From: Climacteris rufus
Taxonomy: Eukaryota; Chordata; Aves; Passeriformes; Climacteridae
DNA length: 64,000 bases
Assembly: GCA_013398175.1 (NCBI GenBank)
Contig: VZRZ01008256.1
Location: 372,001-436,000 of the forward strand
Direction: 5' to 3'
Position numbers and translations under genes: made by a program
The notes under the pieces: model-generated
What the model saw: the letters and a program-made list of their open reading frames with translations, nothing else
Told to the model about the DNA's origin: nothing
The model's database searches: none
In this document: positions 1 to 11,900 of the stretch, one piece after another
Layout of the letters: the number at the start of each line of letters is the position of its first letter
How positions within the stretch are numbered: position 1 is the stretch's first letter

Positions 1-533
1 TCTGGAGCTGAAGATCCCACCAAGGGAGGGAGAAGAGCTTTCCCAGCCAGCAAGACCTCGATACTAAAACAGAGAGATGTGCCCAACCCCCTATTCTGGA
101 GCCAGCAGCAGTGGAGCTGTGCCTCAGAGGCAGCTCTGGCCCAGCATAGGTGCTGCCAGCAGGGACAATGCCTGCCCTCAACTGGAGATAAATCACCCCC
201 ATGGAGCCTGAGCGATCAGATGCACAGCAGTTCCTGCAGGTAATTCACGTATGCAGAGCATGGATCCCAGAGCTCAGCTGGTGTCATTGCCCCCTGGGAA
301 GGAGCTCTGGTATGGTAACCACTCAGTGGGGAGCCAAGTCATCTCTGCTCACCTAAACAGATGTAGTGACCCGGACAGAACTCCCTAAACCACATTTGGC
401 CATCCAGGTACCAGGTACCTGGCTGCAGGGAGTGTCTATTCCTTTCACTGGATTGTAGCAGAGAGAGCAGTTGTATCAGTGACCAGTGGATGACCTGCTT
501 AGCCTGGTGGCAGAGGTACCGGATGAGTTATAA

Positions 534-698
534 AGGTTAAGTAGTACTAGAGAATCAGAAGGGGAGATAGACAACTGGAGCCAAGCTCTAGCCTCCCTGA
601 GACAGGAGCACCCACCAGATATAATTCAAGGTCAAGGGGATCCTCTATCCATCTCCCAGCAAGGAAAAGCTAGCAGTTATAAAGAAAGGAGCAAATGA
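534..698 (+). pseudogene. CR1 ORF1 remnant
   Basis: Open frame of about 55 codons beginning directly after an in-frame stop at 531-533 and ending at a stop at 696-698. It contains RLSSTRESEGEIDNWSQALA, which resembles the charged RLRSIRES-type helix of avian CR1 ORF1, the nucleic-acid-binding chaperone-like protein encoded upstream of the endonuclease/RT. The flanking text (cysteine-containing GCRECLFPF-like reading upstream, a VDDLLSLV-like nucleotide pattern around 490-510) also fits CR1 ORF1 but in a broken frame. No start codon is preserved. Function is lost. Identification rests on remembered CR1 features rather than an alignment. Confidence 0.65.
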
Positions 699-775
699 AG
701 GGTAGTCCATTCTCAGAGTGGCAAGTGAAAGCCTTCATCCACCTCACTTCCCACAGGTGCTTCAGCACAATAATT

Positions 776-1315
776 ATGAGGCCTTGTATGTCATGGCTGA
801 GGATGGCACTGCTGGTCAAACTAAAGGGAAAGAAGCAAACATACAGGCAGAGCTCACAAGGACAGGTGAACTGGAAGGAGTACAGAGATGAAGTTTGGTT
901 GTTTAGAGGTGAGAAACGCCAAGGGTAAGCTGGAACTGAACCTGGCAAGAAATGTAAAGAATAACAAGAAGGGCTTTTACAGGTATGTTAACCAGAAAAG
1001 GAAGGTCAAAGAAGGTGTTACCCCTCCATAAACAGTGATGGTAAACTGGTAACAGTGGATGATGAGAAGACTGAGGTAAACAACAATTTTTTTGCCACGT
1101 TCTTCAATGGCAGCCTCTCTTCCAACACCTCTTGAGTGGATGAACAGCAGGATGGGGACTGGGGGAGCAAAGTGCTTCCCACCGTAAGTAAAGATCAGGT
1201 TCATGACAACCTGAGGAACCTGAATGTAGGTAAGTCTATGGGACCTGATAATATTCATCCCAGAATCCTTAGGGAATTGGCTGATACAGTTGCCAAGACA
1301 CAGTCCATGACATAG
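776..1315 (+). pseudogene. CR1 ORF2 remnant (endonuclease-RT linker and RT start)
   Basis: Broken ORF2 of a CR1 LINE, the endonuclease/reverse-transcriptase polyprotein. Near 776-960 the frame gives GQVNWKEYRDEV and then, after a shift, LELNLARNVKNNKKGFYRYV, the linker before the RT domain. A stop and a frameshift occur near 1030. After this the frame reads NNNFFATFFNGSLSSNTS, a stop, then DQVHDNLRNLNVGKSMGPD and IHPRILRELADTVAK, the conserved GPD-containing start of CR1 RT. The catalytic FADD box and everything after it are absent. The two or more frame breaks and the in-frame stop mean no product is expected. Order and spacing of these blocks match the family, so the assignment is firm although exact ends are not. 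Confidence 0.88.
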
Positions 1316-3261
1316 GCATAACTGTCAACACTGTGGATGAGGAGAAAGATTTAATGGAGGAGCTTTCACTGACGCTTGAAATTCTCCTTTTGCTAAGTCC
1401 AAACAATGCAAACAGTTATCTTGTTTGGACAGTACATATTTGTTCTTTTACTCAATTATATTTTGAAAGGTCTCAAGAGAAGTTGCAATTACCAATGAAT
1501 TTGATGGATAATATATTGCAATAAAGTCCCCTCCATCAAATCAAGTATTTATGATGTCTGTATGGAAAAAATCTTATGAAGGATGTCTATGTGTTCCTTA
1601 AGATAGGAAGGTGAGTATTGAAATGAGCACAGCAGACTTGTCCAAAGTAGGATGAAAGTGTTAGCTGAAGAATCAATGGCTCCATCACATACTGCAGAAT
1701 GAAGTCACAGGAGATAGTGAGTATGTTTGGTTACCGGAGTAAGTTATAGTACCTGGAGAGGAGAAGAAATTATTTAGTATTTTTATGAGCTTTTAAACAT
1801 GATTTTTCAAACTCAAAACCCCCTAGATTTTTAATTTCTTACCCAGAATGAACAAACTAAATGCAAAATTAGTTTAATTTTTCATGAGCATTTAGTTTAA
1901 AAAAACCCATTCTTCATATGCTTATGTTCCTCTCCAAAATAAAAACTATCTATGCATAAATTGTAAATTATAGCCTTTCCCTGCCATAAATGTTTTTAAA
2001 ATGTCACAATTTTATTGTCTAGAATGGCTGGCAGCAGGAAAGCAGTACAGGCTGGTACTTCAAATCCTGGCAAGCAAAAATTAAATTTGTATTTTTTCTC
2101 TTGATGAATTATTAGATGGTGTGGGAGAAGTCACAAAGATTTGAGTTGCCACAGTTATGCCTCACATCAGCCTTCACAGTATGTGAAGTACATATGGAAG
2201 ATTTATTTTTTTTAACAAATCTCAATGCAAAATTCTAAGGAAAATCATGCTCATTCACACCCTGTAATTAAGAAATTTTGACCTGAACAGTCTTGATTTT
2301 TACTAATTCAGGGGTTTACTAACTCATGATTTTTGACAGGATCTAATTACTAAAAAAATTTCTCCAAAAGTCTTTAAAGGAGCAGAAGAAAAAGTTGGGA
2401 AGCTCAGAATACAAATCAGCTTTGTATACGCAATTAAGCACTCTTAACAATACAGTTGCACCTAAATTGTTTCAAAGTTAATCGATTTGTTTTAATAGGA
2501 AAAAATGAAGATAAAGCATCATAAAAATTATATGTATTTGCTTAAAATTAGTAACACATATTACTAAAAACAAACAAACCCCAGAAACATCTAATTTGGT
2601 GACCCTGAAACAACCACCTTTATACAGACACAGCATCAGGCAGCATCAAAGCATATCTACATTACACCTGCAGCTTTTCTCTCAAACAGACTGACTGCAA
2701 AAGTTCTTGATCTGTTTCCTGAACTGTCAGCAAAAGCTCATGTTTCCTGAGGTAAAAAACACAACATTGAAACTCTGTGAACTGGACTGAGGCCAATCTC
2801 ATTTCACAAACGTATTCAGTGACCCACTGGAATGCCAAAAAACCTCTGATTACTAATCATGTTGACCTTACTTACACTGGATATTTCAAGGTGTTAGATT
2901 ATATATCCCATTACTATTCTCTTGAGCTACACAATTTTCCAAAATAAATAAATTATAAAGTAAACTAAATATTTTTCCAAATAACGCCAAGATCTGGCTG
3001 CAGCTATATTTATTTCACTTGCAGGACACTGAGAAAATCAAGACTAATCAGAGTAGAGAGATTAATCCCTTATGTGGAATTAGATTCACCTGTGCTCTGA
3101 ACTCTCGCAAAAGGAAATAAAAGCCATGAATATTGGTTAAGCTGGATCATTAAAAATAAATAAAATGAAACATGGCAGGTTTTGTACCTGTCTTTTTCAA
3201 TTCCAAGGACTTTATCCAGACAAAAATGTAGCCTCTAAGCAAAATAGGCTTACCACAAGGT
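1316..3261. other. AT-rich non-coding stretch, no gene seen
   Basis: Unique-looking AT-rich DNA with short A/T runs and small (AAAC)n and (AAAT)n patches around 2568 and 2940. The 63-codon frame at 1333-1524 starts beyond the recognisable CR1 and has no family features; I treat it as chance. Confidence 0.6.
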
Positions 3262-3422
3262 TATCACAGATTCACAGAATGGCTACTGTTGGAAGTGACC
3301 TCTGGGGGTCATCTGGTCCAACCTGCTCAAGAAGGGCCACCAAGAGCAGGGTGCTCAGGACTATGTCCAAATGGCTTTCCAGTACATTCAAAGGTGGGTA
3401 TTTCAGAGTCTCCCTGAGAAAT
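3262..3422 (-). mobile_element. CR1 LINE 3' end fragment
   Basis: Short 5'-truncated CR1 tail read on the minus strand. The plus strand begins with a degenerate ATTCACAGAATGG tail, then GACCTCTGGGGGTCATCTGG and the CCAACCTGCTCAAG block typical of the 3' UTR of avian CR1 subfamilies whose tail carries CTGGAGGTCATCTGGTCC. Similarity fades after about 3420, where a normal CR1 would continue toward ORF2. The CDS-like frame at 3165-3428 overlaps it by chance. Confidence 0.86.
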
Positions 3423-6400
3423 CTATAATCCATGCTGTTTTCTATTAAAGACTCATTTTTTTCTCACCCTTAGTATAATTTTTCCTTAAATCATCTTCCA
3501 GGACGTGAGTTACTTCCCACTGATATACTGTCCCATCTTCATTGATTTTGACTGTACAAAGCTCTTCAATTTTATCTTTTAAAAAACCCTATAACTTGCT
3601 AACAAATTAATAGTGTTAATTGTGTCAACTTTGAAATGCTTCTTTCACATTGAAAAAAATTCTACCTCATCTTGAAAAAGCTTCTGGTTTTCAGAGCTCA
3701 AAAATAACTCAGAAAAATAACTCAGTAATGTGGTATCTGTTTAAACCTGTAAACTGCAAACTAAAGCAACATCATTACATTGTCTAATGGTGGAATAACT
3801 GAAAATTAACAGTTTAGCATAATTTATATTTACAATAGATCTTATGTTACAATGCAAAAGGCATAAATTTGGCCTAATTTTCAACACGTGCAAAATTAAT
3901 GTCCTCCAAAGATTTACAGGGAACAGGCAGAAACAATGAAAAGAAGCAATTCTCACCTTTTCTATGGAAAAGAAACTTCTATGGAAAAAAACCACTTTTC
4001 TCAACTAAGAAACAAGACTACACACTAAATATTCAAAGGTGATTTTGATGTCTTGGCAGAAAACTTTATTTAGTTGCTAATTATCAATCATGGTTAAGCC
4101 TTCTCATTAGCAACTAGATCCTTACAAAAATACATTAAATATCTTTTTTTGTGTGTGCACAATAAGGTTCTATGAGTTCAGAAATGTACCACTTGAAAGG
4201 TACAAACCTTATCAAGTATGACTTCAGGTACACAACAAATTAAAACAACTTCACCACTTGAGCTTGGAGGAGGAGGTGACAAGAGGGGAAGTGGCCCAAG
4301 TCCCATACAGCTCTTCATAGCAAGGGAATGTGCAGTTTTGCATCCAGGTGATGGCAGTATGGGTTTATCAAGGTATTGCTTACCTTCTATGATGTAAAAA
4401 CCATGGGAATGAGCATTCCCAAGTGAAGAAGAAAGATGAACTAACTCTCTGAATCCTGTATTTCAAAGAAATCTTAAGGAACCATATTCATTAAGTTTGA
4501 AATATGTATATTAGATGTGAAATTGTTTGTCAGAGCCCTCACCACATTTAAAGATGATGAATAATTATTACTGATGGACATAGAATTTTGCTAGAACTTA
4601 CCCCTGAAATTAGGCAAGGAAAAGAGATGGTTGCCTCCTCTGGGAAATCATAAACACAGACAGATGTTATTTCCTATTTTAAACTGCTTAGAGATTCCCA
4701 CAGCATTAACATTTCAAATAATCAATTTCAAGTGTGTATCTCTACTCCAAAATCAAATAAGAAAATAGACATTTTATTTCTATGAAATTAAAATTCATTA
4801 TGAAAGAACTACACCTTGTAGCCATTATCTCTGTCATACAAGTACATTTACAGTCTCATCAGCAATCAAATAAGCCATCAGTCAATAAGGTACATTTGAA
4901 TATACACCTAATATTAATAGTCCCTAACTGCTCCAGAGACAAGGGCAGGACTGACAGGGCCAATGATAAATTTCATCAAGTTAAAGTAATTTCACTTCCA
5001 TCTTTTCCTTTCCATGTCTACTGTGGCCCTGCTTATGAGGCAACATTATTCTTGAACTTAAAACACGTTCTTTTGTCTTGTCTGGAACGCAAACAATCTT
5101 CAGTGCTTTATGACTACTTTTTTGGATCAGATCTTGTAAGGGAGAAAAGGGAATTAATTCACAATACCTTCCAAATGTAATTTCCAGCAATGTAGGTAAA
5201 ATCAAGACTCCACAAAGTCATATGCTTCTTTCTTTCTCTGTACTTAAATCCTGCCTCCACTGCCCTGTTTCCAAAATACCTCACCTAGCCCAGTGACAAT
5301 CATCAGATCAAATCATAGATTCTCTTCCCACTCTTTCCTCCTCTTTGTTCTGGTGCCTTTCCTTTGTAAACTTAGTCCTACATTCTTTTCCTCATATCCA
5401 TCTCCTAATCTTATCAGTTTATACCCAATTTTCTCCTTTCCTTTTCCCATGTTACTTATGACACATACTTCGTGTGCCACATATTCCGTTCTAAGCTTGC
5501 CTCAGCAGACACCATGATATCTTTCCAAACTACTAGTCCATAGGATTCTGCTCTGATGTTCCAAAGAATGGCGAAACTTAATGATGCTAAATGAGAAACA
5601 GATCTAGCTACCTAGGAAGAACCGAAATATTTTCATTGAGAACGCAAAAAGTGTTATTATTGAAATTGTTAAAACATGCCCAGCTTTGGGCCTATGAAGC
5701 AGACAATAAGGATGGATTTGATAAAATCCCCTTCTTCTAGTAATTTCACCTGCCTGCTTCAAAGTAGGATAGTAAGACTATTTAAAGTAAAATAATATAT
5801 ATAAATAAGCAAAATGCTGTTTTCTCTACTTGTGGTTTCAGAAAGATGCATTTTGCTTGAAAAATCTCCAAATATTCAACTTGATGGAGATATTTTACAT
5901 TAGGAATTCTGACCATTATTCCTTATGCTCAATAGTGTCATAAGCCACTTAAAGTCAAAAATTATACTGAGAAACACTGCCCAAATGTAATAGACATTTC
6001 ATTAGTTCTACTTACAGTAATTAAATGCAAAATTCTACACTCAAAATTCTACAATGTATAAATTATTTGAGTTAAATCACGGAAGTCCCTAGATTGCTCT
6101 ATTACAATATTAATCATTAAAGCTGACAAAAGGAACCTTCTGTCAAAAATAATAAAAATCAGGTAGAGATTTAAAAGTATTTGGCACAAGAATTGCAATT
6201 ATTTTAACAAAGCAGCGCGCACTTATGCCATTCAAAATAATTTTCAATTATCATTATTTCAGTTAACTAATTTTCTGGTTTTAATGATAGGGAAAATTAC
6301 ACAGAGAGGTTTTTTTTTTTTAATGTGGTATTTCAAAACTTGAAGTTTCTATAGAAACAATGTATAATTTTTCTTAGAAAAACTATTGCAAAATGCATTA

Positions 6401-6754
6401 TTTTTAGTCAAGGCTACAAATTTATGCATGTGTATATATATGCATATATATAAGCATGTCTAGGAAAGGAATTTACTACAGTCAGAATACTCAGCATAGA
6501 GCATCTCTGTTAGTCATTACAAAAGGCTGTCAAGAAAGCTAAGTTCTTTCTCTTCCACAGGCTCAGGCAGCTCACTTCTGGCAGAAGGCAGCATATACTC
6601 CCCTGATTTGTAACTCCGAAATTTTCTGAAACAGAGTGCTAAACTTCCTTCTGAAAACTAAGCATCGATTCTTTCAAAACACATTTGATAGAGCTGTTGT
6701 TTTACTCGGCTGCTCACTGGTTACAGTGCCCATGTGAAACAACACAAAGCATAG
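3423..6754. other. AT-rich non-coding stretch, no gene seen
   Basis: No repeat family or exon recognised. The 132-codon frame at 4782-5180 has no recognisable domain and is low-complexity in composition. A T run lies near 6310 and a TA-rich palindrome at 6433-6452. The last six bases (6749-6754, GCATAG) are the left target-site duplication of the following LTR. Confidence 0.6.
6433..6452. repeat. 20-bp perfect TA-rich palindrome centred on TGCA
   Basis: Ten bases on each side of the centre between 6442 and 6443 are exact reverse complements. It is mostly alternating TA, so it is likely microsatellite-like rather than a regulatory site. Confidence 0.7.
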
Positions 6755-7345
6755 TGCCGTGGGTAGAAAGCGTGGGTAACTGGAAGCCTTCGGCAGCAGT
6801 CATGTGACCTGAGGGAAGCGATTCTAGCCTCCCCCAGTCCCCTCGGGTCGTGGCTGCCTTCTTCTTCCGTGCCGGTGTTTTCAAGACCACACAGGCAGGT
6901 TAATTACAGCAGTAGAAGTGAAGAGATGATGAAGGGTTCTTTGCCGCTTAAGTCCAGCTGATTTTAATACTGGAGTTGCAGGCAGGAGCGGTCAAAGACG
7001 AGGGACAGTGAGCTGCTGCAGGCTGTTATGTCAGGAAAGGGAGGGGAAGGGAGTCGGGAGAAAGCCAATGGCTGCAGAGGATTGGAATGACTGACGGGGT
7101 ATTGGCCAGTCACGCAGCTGTTCACACACAGCAGAATGACCAATGGGAGACCGCCTTCTTGGGCAGGGACCGCCTCCTCACCGCGCAGGGAGCAGCCCCA
7201 CGGCTTCAGGCTGCCGCCTGGGGCACGGCGTCGGCAGCTGCTTCGGTGGAGGGGGGCAGGGGCCTCCCCCGGTGCTGTGCCGGCCCCCAAGCTCACAGGG
7301 GCTGCCCCAGGCACGCAGGCCAGGGTGCCCAGAGGCATTGCAACA
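6755..7345 (-). mobile_element. Solo LTR, family A (ERVK-like), copy 1
   Basis: Solitary endogenous-retrovirus LTR, 591 bp, read on the minus strand from TGTTGCAATGCCTCTGGGC (right end) to ...CTTTCTACCCACGGCA (left end), with TG/CA termini. It is flanked by a perfect 6-bp target-site duplication, GCATAG, at 6749-6754 and 7346-7351; six bases is the size made by ERVK/betaretrovirus-like and alpharetrovirus integrases. It is clearly homologous to the copy at 57274-57834: both start TGTTG(C/T)AA(T/C)GCCTCTGGGC, share an ATTGGCT(T/C)TCTCCCGACT block, and end CACGCTTTCTACCC..GGCA. Several CCAAT boxes lie on the minus strand between about 7045 and 7145. The TATA position reads GACATAAC and the poly(A) signal is the variant ATTAAA (6963-6968 on the plus strand). 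No internal viral sequence adjoins either side. Open frames of up to 143 codons here reflect GC-rich composition only. Confidence 0.93.
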
Positions 7346-8381
7346 GCATAGATTCAAAACCCCTTCAAATAAGGGGCATCTATTCAGATGCCCACTTACT
7401 CTTCACTTTCAGAAGACTGACACAGCCAGCCCATGATAACAGACTTTGCACTCATCCTCTTACTCTCCTAGCACACCTCCCTTGCACTACAAGAAATCCT
7501 AAGATTCCCCCTGGATAACACGGAACACATAGGAATTGCCATAGCTCCTTTATTAGGTTATTCATTTGGGAGGATGGAAAACTGAGTTCAAGACCCTGCT
7601 ATTATGAATGCTTAATTTAGAATACTGAAATGTTCATTGTTGTGGAATCTGAAAGGCTGCTTCCCCATCCCAAAGGGCTGCCTTAATCACTAGGTTACAG
7701 AGTTCTTCTCTCTGGCTTAAAAGACATTTAGTACTTAATTCTAAATAGAACATCTCCATCATGAAAGTCTCTGAAAGGACTAGTCAATTGTTTAACATGA
7801 AAACCTGAATATAAAACCCTTAGAAAAAGGGAAGAGGTGTGACTCCAGTCTCTTGAATATATCAGCAAAATATTTTAAGTCAAACCATATTACACTATCG
7901 TTTCTGGAAGTTCTTTTCTCATCAGTGCATTTTAGGACATCGTCTGCATATCACCATGGCAAAAGAGATGTGAGCATCCACGCTGCATATCCCATTTTCA
8001 CAAATAAGACCACTGGTGAAAAGGTTCCTTGCAGCTCAACTCCCTGGTCACATTTTGTAAGCCATGAAAATGCAGCAAATGACCAGCTTATACAACTATG
8101 GAATTTGAAACTAAAAATCCAAAGGCGTTTTCTTCTCAGTACTTGACAGGTGAGGTATGAATACATTGACATTTAAATGCTTGATTTAGATGCCTGCAGG
8201 GACATGCAGGCACCAGCATCCCTCTTGAAAATTTGTCTCTTAAACACTTTAAGATTTACAGACAAACAATACTTGTAATAATGAATTTGAAGAGTTTAAT
8301 AATAATGTCACCAACTAATCTGTTTAAATTATCTCAGTTCCTTCAGCTAACCTGAATAGAAATGTTACTATTAATTCTCAA
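7346..8381. other. AT-rich non-coding stretch, no gene seen
   Basis: Begins with the right GCATAG target-site duplication (7346-7351). Otherwise unique-looking sequence with no recognised repeat. Frames at 7853-8146 and 7951-8172 overlap on opposite strands and show no domain. Confidence 0.6.
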
Positions 8382-8970
8382 AGAATCATAGAATCATAGA
8401 ATGTTAAGGGGTTGCAACAGACCTTAAAGATCATCTAATCCCAACACTCCCACTAGAACAGGTTGCTCAAGGCCTTATCCAACCAGCCCTTGAACACTGC
8501 CAGGGTTGGGGCATCCACAACATGCCTGGGCAACCTGTTCCAGTGTCTCACCACCCCCACAGTAAAAACTTCTTCCTAATATCTAACCTAAATATTCTCT
8601 CTTTCAAATTCTACCCATTACTACTTGTCCTATCATGACAGTTCCTGATGAAGAGTCCCTCCCTGGCTTCCTTCAGACACTGGAAGGTTGCTGAGGTCTC
8701 CACTCAGCCTTCTCTTCTCCAGGCTGAACAGCCCCAACTCTCTCAGCCTGTCTTTACAGGCAAAGTGCTCCACTCCTCTTACCAACTTCTTGGCCCTCCT
8801 CTGAATTTGCTCCAACAGCTCCATGTCCTTCTCATACTGGGGACACTGGAGCTGGACACAGCACTGCAGGTGTCATCCCACAAGAGGAGAGCAGAGGGGC
8901 AGAATCACCTCCTTCAACTTGCTCGTCACTGCTTTTGATGCAGCCCAAGACAGAGTTGGCTTTCAGGGCA
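8382..8970 (-). mobile_element. CR1 LINE, 5'-truncated 3' end (589 bp)
   Basis: The plus strand starts with the AGAATCATAGAATCATAGAA tail that is the reverse complement of the CR1 3' octamer repeat, followed by the ACCTTAAAGATCATCTAAT block, the GTTGCTCAAGGCC and CCTGGGCAACCTGTTCCAGTG blocks, and then the C-terminal coding part of ORF2. It is truncated upstream at an A run near 8970, inside the region encoding the RT C-terminus. This is the usual structure of a 5'-truncated LINE insertion. Several small differences from a typical CR1 tail suggest moderate age. No clear target-site duplication was seen, as expected for CR1. Confidence 0.96.
8633..8869 (-). pseudogene. CR1 ORF2 C-terminal remnant
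   Basis: Minus-strand frame corresponding to the C-terminal region of the CR1 reverse-transcriptase polyprotein. Beginning near 8869 it gives a CVQLQCPQYEKDMELLEQ-like string, then IQRRAKKLVRGVEHFACKD and RLRELGLFSLEKRRLSGDLS. The LRELGLFSLEKRR block is the conserved signature before the end of CR1 ORF2. There is no RT catalytic core and no start codon, so no protein is expected. After GDL the reading diverges and stops at 8633. Confidence 0.9.
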
Positions 8971-11900
8971 AAAAAAAACCCAAAACACTTAACTTAAAAA
9001 TTTGGTAAAGATCACTAAGAGGCATAAATGTTCCTGCTACATCATTCAGAAATTCACAGGACATGAAATAAAGGAAGAAAATAATTCACTAAGTCTATTC
9101 TATCTTATACTGATTGAGTACAATACAAAAAAAAAAAAGTTTACAAAGCCTGATATGGATGGGTGGGTTTTAGGAGTAAAAATGTAGCTATGAACGTCTT
9201 GTTCCTACAAGAGCACTGTAGTAATCACAAGTTGGGATTCAGAGTCACTCTGTTTCTCTAATAAGAGACAACAAATAGCACTCATCTATTTTTGGCAGGT
9301 TAAACTTTTGACCGCACTAATGACTGTGCTTTTCAAAGGCTTATTCTCTTTTCCTCTGTGAGGGGAGTGCTATATGTATGTTCTCATGCATCCAAGCCCT
9401 GATAAAAATCCCTTTGCTTCAAACAGGGCTCCATGTTTGGTTGTCAAATTACTTTAAAGAAGACTTTCTATTACAAAGAAACACAGACAAACATTCCCAA
9501 TTACTGTCTATATCTTTGCTTTAAATAAAGTAACTCTCTTGTTCAGTACACTCCAAATCACAAAGGCTGAGAGACTGAAGTTCTCAACTATTTGACCCTA
9601 CTCTTAATAGATTAATTCCCTGGAATGAAAGAGAGAGAGAGAAAAAGTTGTTTCAGAGCAAGCAAATTGTATAGTAAACATAGAAAATATTTCCTAATTT
9701 AAGAATATCTTAAGAAGCTGATGAGAAATTAAGAGTATGGTTTAACTAGTAAAATATTTTACTATTTCTCATATTACAAGTAAAGACTAACATCATGAAA
9801 TCTAGTTTGGATGCCATGCTTGGAACTCCAATTCCTTACCAAAAAATAATCTAATTCTGTTGATGGGAAAGTTCTTTATAACTTTGTGAGACACTTGACT
9901 GATGAAAGCATTAAGAATATAACTATTTCTTGATGTTTTTAACTATTTCAGTTCTGTAACATTTCATATAATTAAATAACCACTTCTTTGCATTTCTTCA
10001 TGACAAGAATATATTTAACACTCTCATTGCTATAAGCATTTTCATAAGACATGTGGCAATAAACAGCTTAACTGTTCCTCTAATCAAGTTCATGATTCAT
10101 GTGACTTTTGGAGAACAGAGATATCACTAAAAGGCTTGAAAAATCCTATATATCCTTTTTACCATGCATTCTACATGAGTCTTTGATTTGCATTCTCTGG
10201 TACATATGTTTTAAGCACATATGTTCCAGGCTGGAGCTTATGAACGTAAAAACAAATCACAAGGTGTAGGGATTTCAGCATAAGAACCTTACTCCCAATA
10301 TTGGGCACTCACTGACATCAGGTCACTGAACAGGCACCAGCATCTTCGAGGATCAGCACACTGACAAATAAATGGCAATTAGGATCATTGCGTGAGGCAA
10401 CTATTAATAAACAATTAAAACAAAAAAAAGTGCCTTTACTTGCTATATAATTACATTTCTTATATACTTCTTATCACTTACTCATTATTCACATTTTTAA
10501 AGCAAATAACCATAAATGAAAATAATCACATATGGTGCAGAAGATAAATCTTTTATATAGATTTAAGCACTGTCATCTTATGGAAAGCAGAGAACTTGTA
10601 TGAATTTATTATCAGAAATAATTAAAAGTATGACACAATTTAAATAAATTGGACAGGACACTAAAAGGCATTTCATAACACTTAGGTTAATTAAATTGTA
10701 ATATAATTTTCCAGAGGAAGTGATTATATTTTATTAATACACCAAGGGAGGCAAGGAAGGAAAACGTGGTATATGTGTATACCTACATAGTAGTATTTCT
10801 CTGCTTGGGTTTCTAGGTTCCATCTATACAGATCTTGGGGAGAAACAGGAACTAACTGCTCAGAACTCACAGAACTGAGCTTTTCCAGGTCTTCTACTAG
10901 CTCACAGCTATTCCATGGGGCCAGTCTAAAGCTCCAGTGAACCATCTGGAGCACAGTAAACTAGGCACTGGGTGCTCAGAAACATCTATTGTGCCATCAA
11001 CACTGTTTATTGATGTAAACTTAGCCACTGATGGCCACCCACCAAGGCCAAAACTAAAAAATGGCATTCATCTACTTGCATTCAGCACTCTGCAACATAG
11101 CCAAAGAGTTTTCAGTTATTCTCAGGAGCAAAGTCGTTTGCATCAGTGTAAACTATTGACAGTCAGCTCACATCGATCTGCAAAAGGTTACTGTATTTTC
11201 TGTCAGTAGAGTTTGAGCTATCAGCTCTAAAGGCTGCTGTGGCTGCAGGAGTCAGCCAGCTGCCATGGGCTTTCCCAATTATAGTGCCTCATCCCCAGAC
11301 AGAATTCCCTGCCTGTGATGCTGTGGCACAACACAGCACATCAAAGAGACAGAAAGCCTCAAGCAGACACAGCCTCAAAGCAGTTCAGTCACTCCAGCAC
11401 AGTGCTCAAGACTGACTGGTAAGCTCAGCCAGTCTCCTCAGTTCTATGTTATCCAATTTATGGAAACCTTCGAGGATGGCTGTGAACACATTCATACTGC
11501 AAAACAGTATTACAGCACCTGAAATAAGAAGCTTACTTAAGTTTTAAACTCAGCATTAGTAACAATAAACTTCACTAAAATATAAAGAACAGAAAACCCT
11601 ATCCTTCAGACTACTTTACTGTATTCACATCTATTTCAAAGCAGTTTGGAGGGAATCCAAAGAGCTACCAGATGCTGTTTGCTGTTCCCTGAAGAGAACC
11701 ACAGATTATATCATAATAACAGACTGCAAATTGGAATGAAAAGTGATACATCATAAATCTCTTTCTTTGGTTGCACTCTGTGCTTTCAGGTTACTAAATA
11801 TGATTTTTGTATTTTTTAAGTAAGTGCTTATATTTTCTTTTGTTTTCTACAGCTGGTTTCTTTGGCTACCATTCATGCTGCCCAAATTGCAAACAGATAT

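Larger units (their letters stand above)
1..1315 (+). mobile_element. CR1 LINE retrotransposon, 5' portion, internally deleted and 3' truncated
   Basis: Avian CR1 non-LTR retrotransposon remnant in sense orientation. From about 400 the sequence resembles the CR1 ORF1 region, with a decayed coiled reading frame at 534-698. From about 776 it resembles ORF2 between the endonuclease and the start of the reverse transcriptase. The endonuclease expected between these parts is missing, so the copy carries a large internal deletion. It stops near 1315, just after the first reverse-transcriptase block, without the 3' tail. Frameshifts and stops show it is dead. The first 400 bases are moderately GC-rich and probably belong to the CR1 5' region, but I could not match them by eye, so the left boundary is uncertain and may lie outside the window. 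Confidence 0.82.

Noticed and set aside
3165..3428. 87-codon frame as a gene
   Set aside because: More than half of it is an antisense CR1 3' tail.
4782..5180. 132-codon plus-strand frame
   Set aside because: No domain or splice context that I can identify; frames of this length are expected by chance in 64 kb, although it is the longest one outside repeats.
7087..7518. 143-codon open frame and several overlapping frames (6964-7338, 7136-7351, 7143-7436)
   Set aside because: They lie within or run out of a GC-rich solo LTR with exact ends and a perfect duplication; no domain is visible and frames are open on both strands.
8648..8938. 96-codon plus-strand frame
   Set aside because: It is the antisense shadow of the CR1 ORF2 remnant on the minus strand.
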